Part shown: piece by piece, positions 1 through 7,098 of the stretch | Layout of the letters: each line of letters starts with the position of its first letter | Numbering within the stretch: the first letter of the stretch is position 1 | Assembly (NCBI GenBank): GCA_022843345.1 | Contig: JALHNW010000081.1 | Location: forward strand, 1 to 7,540 | DNA: 7,540 bases | Direction: 5' to 3' | From: Rubritepida sp. | GTDB lineage: Bacteria; Pseudomonadota; Alphaproteobacteria; Acetobacterales; Acetobacteraceae | The notes under the pieces: generated by a model | Told to the model about the DNA's origin: nothing | The model's input: only the letters and a program-made list of their open reading frames with translations | Database searches by the model: none | Position numbers and translations under genes: made by a program

Positions 1-684
1 GTCGGTTCCACGCTCACCATCAACCCGCACATCCTGCGCAACATCTCCTACCGGGTGGAGGATTTCGCGCCCGTCACGCTGATCTCCACCCTGCCCTTCG
101 CCATCGTGGCGCGGCCGGATGGCCCGCGCAGCCTGGACGAACTGGTGGCGCGCGCCCGCGCCCGGCCGGGCGAGGTGACCTACGGCACCAACGGGCCGTC
201 GTCCTTCAACAACATCGCCGCCGTGCTGGTGGCGGAGCAGCTGGGCATCCGCATGCAGGACGTCACCTATCGCGGCGACGCGGCGCAGGTGGCGGATTTC
301 CTGGGCGGGCGGCTGGAGCTGCTGGTGGTCGGCGGCTCCACCGGCATCCCGCTGCACCGCGAGGGGCGCGGGCGCATCATCGCCTGGACCGGCGAGCGGC
401 GGATGACCGGCATGGACGACGTGCCCACCGTGGCCGAGACGCGGCCCGAGGCGGTGGCGCAGACCTGGTTCGGCCTGCTGGTCCCCGCCCGCAGCCCGCG
501 CGCGATGGTGGAGCGGCTGCACGCCGCCGCCGCGGGCGCCATCCGCACCGATGACTTCCGCCGCCGCATGACGACCGAAGGGCAATTTGCCATCGGCAGC
601 AGCCCGGAGGAGTTCGGCGACTTCCTGGCCCGCGAATCGGCGCGCTGGGGGCCGGTGCTGGCGCGGATGAACATTCAGGGGTGA
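1..684 (+). CDS. Bug/TctC-family tripartite tricarboxylate transporter substrate-binding protein (5' partial)
   Basis: The reading frame is open from the first base, so the start and signal peptide lie outside the window; 227 residues are visible, about two thirds of a usual 320-residue receptor. These are periplasmic receptors that bind carboxylates or similar small acids and usually deliver them to a TctAB-type membrane transporter. Family hallmarks in order: an N-P-H-I-L stretch near visible residue 8, P-V-T-L-I at about 26-30, a Y-G-T-N-G-P segment at about 61, then Y-R-G-D-A-A followed by L-G-G-R-L-E, D-D-V-P-T-V-A-E at about 139-146, and W-F-G-L-L-V-P-A-R-S-P at about 158. It ends with TGA at 682-684. 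No transporter membrane gene is visible. This family is heavily duplicated in Acetobacteraceae and Burkholderiales as orphan receptors, so the ligand cannot be predicted. The family call is secure. Confidence 0.92.
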   Translation, partial: VGSTLTINPHILRNISYRVEDFAPVTLISTLPFAIVARPDGPRSLDELVARARARPGEVTYGTNGPSSFNNIAAVLVAEQLGIRMQDVTYRGDAAQVADFLGGRLELLVVGGSTGIPLHREGRGRIIAWTGERRMTGMDDVPTVAETRPEAVAQTWFGLLVPARSPRAMVERLHAAAAGAIRTDDFRRRMTTEGQFAIGSSPEEFGDFLARESARWGPVLARMNIQG

Positions 685-708
685 CGGCAGCCGGCGCCGC
701 CAGCGGCC

Positions 709-736
709 CCGCGCCAACGGCGCACGAGTGGCGCGG
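709..736. repeat. Short GC-rich inverted repeat downstream of the receptor gene
   Basis: CCGCGCCA at 709-716 is exactly complementary to TGGCGCGG at 729-736, with a 12-nt loop. It starts 25 bp after the receptor stop codon. No T-run follows on the plus strand, so a role as an intrinsic terminator is only possible. Eight-base GC arms can occur by chance at this base composition. Confidence 0.25.
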
Positions 737-775
737 CGAAAGCCAAGGCGCCGCCCGGCGACTGGGGGCATCGAA

Positions 776-807
776 CTACGACTGGACGGCTTGCCGTTCA
801 GTCGTAG
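776..807. terminator. Hairpin at the convergent junction, overlapping the MaoC 3' end; candidate terminator
   Basis: A 14-bp arm at 776-789 (CTACGACTGGACGG) pairs with 794-807 (CCGTTCAGTCGTAG) across a 4-nt loop, CTTG. All pairs are Watson-Crick except one G:T. The right arm includes the last codons and the TGA (798-800) of the minus-strand hydratase gene, so the stem is partly coding. It lies between two convergent genes and could stop transcription from both sides. There is no clear T-run on either side, so it may instead be a 3'-end-stabilising or Rho-assisted structure. The structure is certain as sequence; the terminator role is inferred. Confidence 0.5.
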
Positions 808-1253
808 ATCTGCGCCAGCGTCTCGGCCACCAGGCAGGGGCGCGGGCTGCCTTCCAGCTCCATCGCGTTGTCCAGCGTCACCCGCACCCCGCCGGGGATC
901 GGCTCCACCGCCTTCAGCGTGATCGCAAGCCGCACGCGCGAACCCGCCGGCACCATCGCCGTGAAGCGCACCTTGTTCGTGCCGTAGTTCAGCGCGCGCG
1001 AGCGCTGCACGACGCGGTACACGGAGGGCGCCAGCCGCGGCAGCAGCGACAGCGTCAGGAAGCCGTGCGCGATGGTCTTCCCGCCCGGCATCTCCTTCGC
1101 CGCGCGCTCCACGTCCACGTGGATCCACTGGTGGTCGCCCGTCGCCTCGGCGAAGAGGTCGATGGTGCGCTGGTCCACCGTGAACCATTCGCTGGTGCCC
1201 AGCTCCTTGCCGACCCAGCCGGCCAGGTCCTTCGTCGTGGCGATCTCGAGCAT
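798..1253 (-). CDS. MaoC/NodN-type hot-dog-fold dehydratase (enoyl-CoA hydratase-like)
   Basis: The product is 151 residues, the normal size for a single hot-dog MaoC-like domain. The family hydrates trans-2-enoyl-CoA or related thioesters in the cytoplasm. The catalytic signature is clear: F-A-E-A-T-G-D-H-Q-W-I-H-V-D at residues 34-47, with D40 and H45 as the likely Asp/His pair, followed by G-G-K-T-I-A-H-G-F-L at 57-66. The G-D-H-Q-W-I-H form is typical of the NodN branch; classical R-hydratases have D-x-N-P-x-H. The frame stays open upstream, but the ATG at 1251-1253 is chosen because GGAGG sits 7 nt before it and the family domain begins there. It is the last gene of the minus-strand run, 50 bp after the small secreted-protein gene. 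A role in CoA-thioester metabolism downstream of the oxidase is plausible; the substrate is unknown. Confidence 0.9.
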   Translation of the reverse strand: MLEIATTKDLAGWVGKELGTSEWFTVDQRTIDLFAEATGDHQWIHVDVERAAKEMPGGKTIAHGFLTLSLLPRLAPSVYRVVQRSRALNYGTNKVRFTAMVPAGSRVRLAITLKAVEPIPGGVRVTLDNAMELEGSPRPCLVAETLAQIYD

Positions 1254-1260
1254 GCGCGTT

Positions 1261-1265
1261 CCTCC
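1261..1265 (-). promoter_or_regulatory. Ribosome binding site of the MaoC gene
   Basis: On the minus strand this reads GGAGG, 7 nt before the ATG at 1253. It decides the start of a frame that stays open much further upstream, through the neighbouring gene. Confidence 0.75.
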
Positions 1266-1287
1266 GGGCGCGGAGCATCGCGCGCAG

Positions 1288-1316
1288 CCCCGCGCCCGTC
1301 CAGTCAGCGCGCGGGG
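1288..1316. repeat. GC inverted repeat spanning the secreted-protein stop codon
   Basis: CCCCGCGC at 1288-1295 is exactly complementary to GCGCGGGG at 1309-1316, with a 13-nt loop that contains the TGA (1304-1306). No T-run follows on the minus strand. It could reduce read-through into the hydratase gene, but chance is a fair explanation in such GC-rich DNA. Confidence 0.2.
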
Positions 1317-1600
1317 TTCACCGGGCCGCGGGCGCGCACCCAGTCGTTGAAGGGCATGCGGTCCACCCGCACCAGGCAGGGCATGCCGGCCCCGGCGTCG
1401 TGGCGGAAGGCGTAGACCACGATGTCCGTGCCCTGGAGCATCACGCGGCAGAAGCCCGCATCCGGGCCGGGGTCGTTGTCCGGGCAGCGGTCGAGGTCCA
1501 GGTGCGGCACCTTCTCCTCGAAGCCGGGGTAGGAGATCCAGCACTCGGCCGCCTGGGCCGGGGCGGCCAGCGCCAGCATCGCGGCCAGCAAGCGCCTCAT
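1304..1600 (-). CDS. Small secreted four-cysteine protein of unknown function
   Basis: The product is 98 residues and I do not recognise its family. It has a textbook Sec signal: M-R-R, a hydrophobic stretch at residues 4-13, and an A-Q-A cleavage motif at 15-17, leaving a mature protein of about 81 residues. The mature part has four cysteines (C20, C39, C51, C75), enough for two disulfides in the periplasm. Between C39 and C51 is an Asp/Pro/Gly-rich loop (D41, D43, D47, preceded by D35 and D37) that might bind a divalent cation. There is no lipobox, because E19 precedes C20. The ATG overlaps the molybdopterin-subunit stop as ATGA, and AAGGA lies 9 nt upstream, so translation is probably coupled. 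Being tied to a cytoplasmic-looking oxidoreductase is odd. The gene call is good; the function is open. Confidence 0.78.
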   Translation of the reverse strand: MRRLLAAMLALAAPAQAAECWISYPGFEEKVPHLDLDRCPDNDPGPDAGFCRVMLQGTDIVVYAFRHDAGAGMPCLVRVDRMPFNDWVRARGPVNPAR

Positions 1601-3846
1601 GCCGGCGTGTCCTTCAGGCCCAGCACGCGCTCGATCGTCATCGGCAGGTCGCGCACGCGCCGGCCGGTGGCGTGCCACACGGCGTTGGCGATGGCCGGCG
1701 GCGCGCCGCAGATGCCGATCTCGCCCAGGCCCTTCACGCCCAGCGGGCTGGTGCGCGGGTCGTGCTCCTCCACGAACAGCACGTCGATGTCGGGCACGTC
1801 GGCGCAGGCGGGGATGTGGTATTCGGCCAGGTTGTGGTTCATCCGCCGGCCGAGGACGTGGTCCTCCTGCGCCTCCTCGTGCAGCGCCATGCCGATGCCC
1901 CAGACCGCGCCGCCGATGACCTGTGAGCGCGCGGTCTTGGGGTTGAGGATGCGCCCGGCCGCCACCGCCTGCACCATGCGCGTCACCCGCACCTGGCCCA
2001 GCGCCTCGTCCACCCGCACCTCGGCGAAGACGGCGCTGTGGGCGTGGGAGGAGTAGCGCAGCTGGGACAGCATGTCCGGCCCCGCCTTGCCATCGGCCAC
2101 CAGGGAGTCGCGCCCCGATTCCCCCAGGATGTCCGCCAGCGGGATCGCCGTACCCGCATCGCTCCAGCGCGCCATTGCGCCATCGGCGAAGCGCAGATCC
2201 TCCAGCGTCGCGCCAAGCAGGCGGCCCTTCTTCTGCGCCAGGCGCAGCAGCTCCGCCTTCAGCCGCGCGCAGGCATCGTCCACCGCGGCACCTGCGGAGG
2301 CCGCCGTCCAGGAGCCGCCGGAAACCGGGGCCTTGGGCAGCAGGCTGTCGCCCAGCAGGACGGTTACGCGCGCCATCGGCAGGCCCAGCGCCTCGGCGGC
2401 GATCTGGGTGAGGATGGTGTAGGTGCCGGTGCCGATGTCGGCGGTGGCGACGCCCACGGTGGCGCGGCCCTCGCCATCCAGCATCACGCGGGCGTGGTGG
2501 GTCTGCATCTGCGCCTCCCACGCGCCGGTCGCCATGCCCCAGCCGACCAGCTCGTGGCCGTCCTTCATGGCGCGCGGGGCCAGCGGGCGGCCCTGCCAGC
2601 CGAAGCGCTCGGCGCCCATGCGGTAGGCGGCGCGCAGCTCCTTCGAGGTGTGGCGCTTGTTGCTCACCTCGTCGGTGTCGGCGTGGTTCACCAGGCGCAG
2701 CTGGAGCGGGCACATGCCCAGCTTCTCCGCCAGCTCGTCCATCGCCGATTCGGCGGCGAAGAGGCCGATGGGCGCGCCGGGCGCGCGCATGTCGGTCGGG
2801 CTCTCGATGTCCAGCTTCACCAGCTTGTGGGACAGCGACACGTTGGGCGCGGGGTAGAGCAGGTTGGTCCAGTTCACGACCACCTCCTGGTGGTCCTCGT
2901 AGGTGGAGGTGCCGGCGATGGCGTCGTGGCGGATGGCCGTCAGCTTGCCGTCGCGCGTAGCGCCCAGGGCCACCAGCATCTCGGTCTGCGGGCGGTGGGC
3001 CAGGAAGAACTGGTGGTCGCGCGGCAGCACCAGCTTCACCGAGCGGTTCAGGGCGAGGGCCGCCATCACCGCCAGGAAGCACTGGTGGTGCGGCCGCAGC
3101 CCCGAGCCGAAGCCGCCGCCGAGGTAGGGCGTCACCACCCGCACCTTCTCCTTCGCCAAGCCGAAGATGGCGCAGACCGTGGCCTGGGTGTTCATCACGC
3201 CCTGGATCTTGTCGTGGATCAGCAGCGCGCCGCCCTCCTCCACGATCACCGTGGTGGCGTGGGGTTCCATGGCGTTGTGCACCTCGGCGGCCACCGAGTA
3301 GCGCGCCTGGTGCGTCACCGGGGCGGCGGCCAGCGCGGCCTCCACGTCGCCCTTGGGCTTGGGCGGCGGCGTGGTGCCCGAGCGTGTCTTGGGCGGCACG
3401 TAGGCGGTGCCGAGCCGCAGGCCGAGGTCGGTGTGGTGCGCCTCCTCCTCGTACGCCACCGTGACGAGGTTGGCGGCGTGGCGCGCGGCCTCGTAGGTCT
3501 CGGCCACCACCAGGGCGATGGGCTGGCCGGAATGCAGGATGCGGGCGTCGTGCAGCGGGCGCAGCGGCTGGCCGGGCGGCGCCACCTCGTCCTGCCAGGA
3601 GGAGCCGAACCAGGAGGTGCGCGGCCGGTTCTCGTGCGTGAACACCTCCACCACGCCGGGCACCGCCAGGGCGCGCGAGGTGTCCATGGCGAGGATGCGG
3701 CCGCGCGCGATGGCGCTGCCCACGGGATGCGCCTGGAGGATGGGCTGGCCGGCCGCGAAATCCGCCACGTAGGGCGCGGCGCCGGTGACCTTGGCGCGGC
3801 CGTCCACGCGGTCCTGCGGGGTGCCGATGATGCGCTGGTTCTGCAT
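1597..3846 (-). CDS. Xanthine dehydrogenase-family molybdopterin-binding catalytic subunit (PaoC/YagR-like)
   Basis: The product is 749 residues, close to E. coli PaoC. It is the large catalytic subunit of an xanthine-oxidase-family enzyme, which hydroxylates aldehydes or heterocycles at a molybdenum cofactor and passes electrons to the partner subunits. Landmarks: the N-terminal a/b-hammerhead region from about residue 13 (R-V-D-G-R-A-K-V-T-G); G-G-G-F-G-S-G at 243-249, a cofactor-binding loop; M-R-A-P-G at 353-357; A-D-I-G-T-G-T-Y-T at 469-477; and G-V-K-G-L-G-E at 703-709, where E709 is the expected catalytic base. There is no Tat or Sec signal. The start lies 3 bp after the FAD-subunit stop with only a weak Shine-Dalgarno, which suggests reinitiation. 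The 3' end overlaps the next gene as ATGA. Family and subunit role are secure; the substrate is not readable from sequence. Confidence 0.96.
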   Translation of the reverse strand: MQNQRIIGTPQDRVDGRAKVTGAAPYVADFAAGQPILQAHPVGSAIARGRILAMDTSRALAVPGVVEVFTHENRPRTSWFGSSWQDEVAPPGQPLRPLHDARILHSGQPIALVVAETYEAARHAANLVTVAYEEEAHHTDLGLRLGTAYVPPKTRSGTTPPPKPKGDVEAALAAAPVTHQARYSVAAEVHNAMEPHATTVIVEEGGALLIHDKIQGVMNTQATVCAIFGLAKEKVRVVTPYLGGGFGSGLRPHHQCFLAVMAALALNRSVKLVLPRDHQFFLAHRPQTEMLVALGATRDGKLTAIRHDAIAGTSTYEDHQEVVVNWTNLLYPAPNVSLSHKLVKLDIESPTDMRAPGAPIGLFAAESAMDELAEKLGMCPLQLRLVNHADTDEVSNKRHTSKELRAAYRMGAERFGWQGRPLAPRAMKDGHELVGWGMATGAWEAQMQTHHARVMLDGEGRATVGVATADIGTGTYTILTQIAAEALGLPMARVTVLLGDSLLPKAPVSGGSWTAASAGAAVDDACARLKAELLRLAQKKGRLLGATLEDLRFADGAMARWSDAGTAIPLADILGESGRDSLVADGKAGPDMLSQLRYSSHAHSAVFAEVRVDEALGQVRVTRMVQAVAAGRILNPKTARSQVIGGAVWGIGMALHEEAQEDHVLGRRMNHNLAEYHIPACADVPDIDVLFVEEHDPRTSPLGVKGLGEIGICGAPPAIANAVWHATGRRVRDLPMTIERVLGLKDTPA
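1610..1614 (-). promoter_or_regulatory. Ribosome binding site of the secreted-protein gene
   Basis: On the minus strand this reads AAGGA, 9 nt before the ATG at 1600. It lies inside the end of the molybdopterin-subunit gene. It fixes the start of the small gene within a frame that is open for a further 2.7 kb upstream. Confidence 0.6.
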
Positions 3847-3849
3847 GGT

Positions 3850-4856
3850 TCAGGCGATCCGCTTCTCGACGTGGGATTGCGGCGTGGCGTGCGCCGCCTG
3901 GTGCAGCGCGCGCGGGATGGCGCGGCGGGCGAGCTCGATCTTGAAATCGTTGTGGCCCTGGCCCTGCGCGCCGCGCAGGATGAGCGAGGCGGCGGCGGCG
4001 AAGGCGTCCTCGCCGGGCGCCTGCCCCTGGAGCATCGTCTCCGCCTCCGCCACCCGCCACGGCTTGTGGGCGACGCCGCCGAGTGCGATGCGCGCCTTGG
4101 CGATGCGCCCGCCCTCCAGCGTCACGGCGGCGGCGACGGAAACGAGGGCGAAGGCGTAGGACAGGCGGTCGCGCAGCTTCAGGTAGGTGCGGTGCGCGCC
4201 GTAGTCCCAGGCGGGGATCTCGACCGCCGTGATCAGCTCGCGCTCGCCCAGGGTCGTGTCGCGCTGCGGCTCGTTCCCCGGCAGGCGGTGGAACTCGGCC
4301 ATGGGGATGCGCCGCTCGCCCTCCGGGCCCTGGGCCACCACCACCGCCTCCAGCGCGGCCAGCGCCACGCACATGTCGGAGGGGTGCGTGGCGATGCAGG
4401 ATTCCGACGCGCCGAGGATCGCGTGGATGCGGTTCACGCCGCCGATGGCCGGGCAGCCCGTGCCCGGCTCGCGCTTGTTGCAGGCGGTCTGGCGGTCGTA
4501 GAAATAGTGGCAGCGCGTGCGTTGCAGCAGGTTGCCGCCGGTCGTCGCCATGTTGCGAAGCTGCGGCGTGGCGCCGGCCAGGATGGCATCCGCCAGCAGC
4601 GGGTGGTGCGCCAGCACCAGCGGGTGCGCGGCGGCGTCGGCGTTGGTCACCAGCGCGCCGATGCGCAAGGTCCCGCCCGCCTGCGTCACCTCCCGCAGGC
4701 CGGCGATGCGGCCGAGGTCGAGCACCGCCGCCGGGCGCTCGACGTCGTATTTCATCAGGTCCACCAGGTTGGTGCCGCCGGCCAGGAAGCGCGACGCCGC
4801 GTCCTTGCCGGCGATGGCGAGCGCCGGCGCCTCGGGGCGCGAGAAGGTGAAGGGCC

Positions 4857-4860
<4 letters not shown>
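3850..4860 (-). CDS. FAD-binding subunit with [4Fe-4S] insertion (PaoB/YagS-like, xanthine dehydrogenase family subunit M)
   Basis: The product is 336 residues, near the usual 320 of this subunit. It relays electrons from the molybdenum and [2Fe-2S] centres through FAD to an acceptor. FAD-site motifs are F-L-A-G-G-T-N-L at residues 25-32 and A-T-T-G-G-N-L at 105-111. Between them and the central domain lie four cysteines, C117, C127, C136 and C155, in the context N-K-R-E-P-G-T-G-C. This insertion is known from PaoB and from the beta subunit of 4-hydroxybenzoyl-CoA reductase, where it carries a [4Fe-4S] cluster; ordinary xanthine dehydrogenases lack it. The C-terminal CO-dehydrogenase flavoprotein-type domain covers roughly 220-325. 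The ATG at 4858-4860 is supported by GGGGAGG 10 nt upstream and overlaps the [2Fe-2S] gene stop as ATGA. Confidence 0.96.
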
Positions 4861-5351
<491 letters not shown>

Positions 5352-5429
5352 GGGGGGTGTTCCTGAGGCTCCCTGCGGCAACGCGGCGGGGGCCGGGGCG
5401 TTGGCGCTGCGATTCGTGGGAATGTGGGA
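5352..5429. promoter_or_regulatory. Divergent intergenic region, presumed promoters for both flanking transcription units
   Basis: These 78 bp separate the starts of the oxidase operon (leftward) and the phosphatase-dehydratase pair (rightward). The minus-strand Shine-Dalgarno AGGA is at 5361-5364, and a plus-strand one is at 5418-5421. I see no convincing -35/-10 pair and no operator palindrome on either strand. Promoters are assumed from gene direction only, and one could lie inside a neighbouring coding region. Confidence 0.4.
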
Positions 5430-5431
5430 AT
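5416..5431 (+). repeat. Two tandem copies of GTGGGAAT at the phosphatase start
   Basis: GTGGGAAT occurs at 5416-5423 and again at 5424-5431, followed by G. The first copy supplies GGGA 8 nt before the chosen ATG (5430-5432), and the second copy forms most of that ATG. The duplication also creates an out-of-frame ATG at 5422 and an in-frame GTG at 5424. Two copies are few and may be coincidence. Confidence 0.45.
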
Positions 5432-6173
5432 GGCGCAGCGCTGGCCCGAGCGGCTCTGGGTGGTCCGGCATGGCGAGAGCCTGGGCAACGTCGCGCGCGA
5501 CGCCGCCGACGCGGCCGGCGCGCACCTGATCGAGACGGGCGGGCGCGACGTGGACGTGCCGCTCTCGCCGCTGGGCGAGGCGCAGGCGGAATCGCTCGGC
5601 CACTGGTTCCGCGGGCAGCGGCCGGAGGTGATCCTCGCCTCGCCCTACGCCCGCGCGCGGCGCAGCGCGGAGATCATCCGCGACGCCGCCGGGCTGGCCC
5701 TGCCCGTCTGCGTGGACGAGCGGCTGCGGGAGAAGGAGTTCGGCATCCTGGACCGGCTGACGCGCGCGGGCATCGAGGCGCTGCACCCGGACCAGGCGGC
5801 GCTGCGCGGCATATTGGGAAAATTCTACCACCGCCCGCCCGGCGGCGAATCCTGGTGCGACGTGATCCTGCGGCTGCGCTCGGCGCTGGACACCATCGTG
5901 CTGCACCATGCGGGGCAGCGGGTGCTGGTGGTGGCGCACCAGGTGGTGGTGCTGTGCCTGCGCTACCTGCTGGAACGCATGGACGAGGCCGCGGTGCTGG
6001 CGGTGGACCGCGAGGCGGACGTGCCGAATTGCGGCGTGACGGAATACCGCTTCGACCCCGATGACGGGCCGAACGGCGCCCTGGTGCTGCACCGCGCCAA
6101 CTGGGTGGCGCCGCTGCGCGCCGAGGGCACGCCGGTCACGGCGGAGCCGGAACGGGTGACGGGGGCACGATGA
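5430..6173 (+). CDS. Histidine phosphatase family protein (phosphoglycerate mutase-like)
   Basis: The product is 247 residues. The superfamily transfers phosphate through a histidine; members include phosphoglycerate mutases and many small-molecule phosphatases. Visible active site: V-V-R-H-G-E-S at residues 11-17 with H14 as the phospho-acceptor, S-P-Y-A-R-A at 71-76 (R75, phosphate-binding), R-E-K-E-F-G at 100-105 (E101, likely proton donor), and V-V-A-H-Q at 167-171 with H170 as the second histidine. The second histidine usually sits in an S/G-H-G context, so A-H-Q is a variant. The region around 124-147 carries extra residues compared with the smallest family members. ATG at 5430 is preferred over the in-frame GTG at 5424, because GGGA lies 8 nt upstream. 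The stop overlaps the NAD(P)HX dehydratase start as ATGA, so the two are probably co-translated. The fold is secure; the substrate is unknown. Confidence 0.92.
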   Translation: MAQRWPERLWVVRHGESLGNVARDAADAAGAHLIETGGRDVDVPLSPLGEAQAESLGHWFRGQRPEVILASPYARARRSAEIIRDAAGLALPVCVDERLREKEFGILDRLTRAGIEALHPDQAALRGILGKFYHRPPGGESWCDVILRLRSALDTIVLHHAGQRVLVVAHQVVVLCLRYLLERMDEAAVLAVDREADVPNCGVTEYRFDPDDGPNGALVLHRANWVAPLRAEGTPVTAEPERVTGAR

Positions 6174-7078
6174 CGACGATCACGCCGGAATGGCTGCGCG
6201 CCAACCCCCTGCCCCCCTTCGAGGCGGCGACCGACAAGGATTCCCGCGGCCGCGTGCTGGTCGCCGGCGGATGCCGCGAGGTGCCGGGCGGCGTGGTGCT
6301 GGCGGCCGAGGCGGCGCTGCGGGTAGGGGCCGGCAAGCTCCAGGTCGCCACTGTCGAGTCCGTGGCCCCGGCCATGGCGATGCGCCTGCCGGAGGCGCGG
6401 GTGATCGGCTTGGCGCAGACGGAGGAAGGATGGCTCGCCCCCGCCGCCGCCCCCTGGCTGGAGCAGCTGGCGGAGCGGGTGGACGCGGTGTGCCTGGGCC
6501 CGGGCATGATGGATGCGGAGGAGGCGGGCGCGCTGGCGCGGGCCATGCTTCGGGCGGTGCGCGCCCCGGTCGCCTTCCTGCTGGACGCGGCGGCGATCTG
6601 CGGGCTGGAGCCGGACAGCGCCGGCCGCCACGCCGGGCGCATGGTGCTGACGCCGCACGCGGGCGAGATGGCGCAGATGCTGGACATCGCGCGCGAGGCG
6701 GTCGAGGCGGACCCGCTGGCCGCCGGGCGCGAGGCGGCGCGGCGCTTCCAGGCGGTGGTCGTCGTGAAGGGGGCCGATTCTTCCGTGGTGACGCCGCAGG
6801 GCCAGGCCTTCGCCTGCGAGGGCGGCGGGGTGGGCCTCGCCACCTCCGGCAGCGGGGACGTGCTGGCGGGCGCCATCACCGGGCTGCTGGCCCGCGGCGC
6901 GCCGCCCCTGCTGGCGGCGATCTGGGGCGTGTGGCTGCACGCGCAGGCCGGGCGGCGGCTGGGACCGCCCGGCTTCCTGGCGCGGGAGCTGCCGGGGTGC
7001 TTCCCGGCTATACTCAGCCTGTTTTCGAGCTCGCCGGTCACGGCGAGCGGCCCGGAAAACCAGGCCGGCGACGACTAG
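6170..7078 (+). CDS. nnrD: ADP-dependent NAD(P)H-hydrate dehydratase, stand-alone domain
   Basis: The product is 302 residues, the size of the dehydratase domain alone; the NAD(P)HX epimerase domain found fused in E. coli Nnr is absent. The enzyme repairs hydrated NADH and NADPH using a nucleotide as phosphate source, in the cytoplasm. Motifs of this ribokinase-like fold: G-R-V-L-V-A-G-G at residues 27-34; R-V-G-A-G-K-L at 51-57; L-G-P-G at 109-112; L-D-A-A-A-I at 138-143; L-T-P-H-A-G-E-M at 160-167; V-V-K-G-A-D-S at 198-204; and A-T-S-G-S-G-D-V-L-A-G at 224-234 with D230 as the expected catalytic aspartate. Common forms have L-D-A-D-A and G-T-G-G-S-G-D at two of these places. The last 20 or so residues form a Ser/Gly/Asp-rich tail. 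The start overlaps the phosphatase stop. Transcription probably ends at the hairpin that includes its TAG. Confidence 0.95.
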   Translation: MTTITPEWLRANPLPPFEAATDKDSRGRVLVAGGCREVPGGVVLAAEAALRVGAGKLQVATVESVAPAMAMRLPEARVIGLAQTEEGWLAPAAAPWLEQLAERVDAVCLGPGMMDAEEAGALARAMLRAVRAPVAFLLDAAAICGLEPDSAGRHAGRMVLTPHAGEMAQMLDIAREAVEADPLAAGREAARRFQAVVVVKGADSSVVTPQGQAFACEGGGVGLATSGSGDVLAGAITGLLARGAPPLLAAIWGVWLHAQAGRRLGPPGFLARELPGCFPAILSLFSSSPVTASGPENQAGDD

Positions 7079-7098
7079 CCGCGCGCAGCGCGGCTAGT
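7074..7098. terminator. Perfect hairpin containing both convergent stop codons; candidate bidirectional terminator
   Basis: ACTAGCCGCG at 7074-7083 pairs perfectly with CGCGGCTAGT at 7089-7098 around the loop CGCAG. The dehydratase TAG (7076-7078) is in the left arm and the lexA TAG (minus strand, 7094-7096) is in the right arm. The only spacer between the genes, 7079-7093, is the rest of the hairpin. A symmetric GC stem between convergent genes is well placed to end both transcripts, but there is no T-run on either side. Confidence 0.6.

Noticed and set aside
1288..1316. Intrinsic terminator between the secreted-protein and hydratase genes
   Set aside because: The stem is only 8 bp with a 13-nt loop and no T-run; it is listed only as a weak repeat.
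1304..1600. Lipoprotein reading of the small secreted protein
   Set aside because: The residue before C20 is Glu and the lipobox is absent, while A-Q-A gives a normal signal peptidase I site.
1304..4372. Open frame of 1022 codons on the minus strand running through the FAD and molybdopterin genes
   Set aside because: The upstream part is low-complexity and out of frame with the real subunits. Only the last 98 codons, from the ATG at 1600 with its own ribosome binding site, look like a gene.
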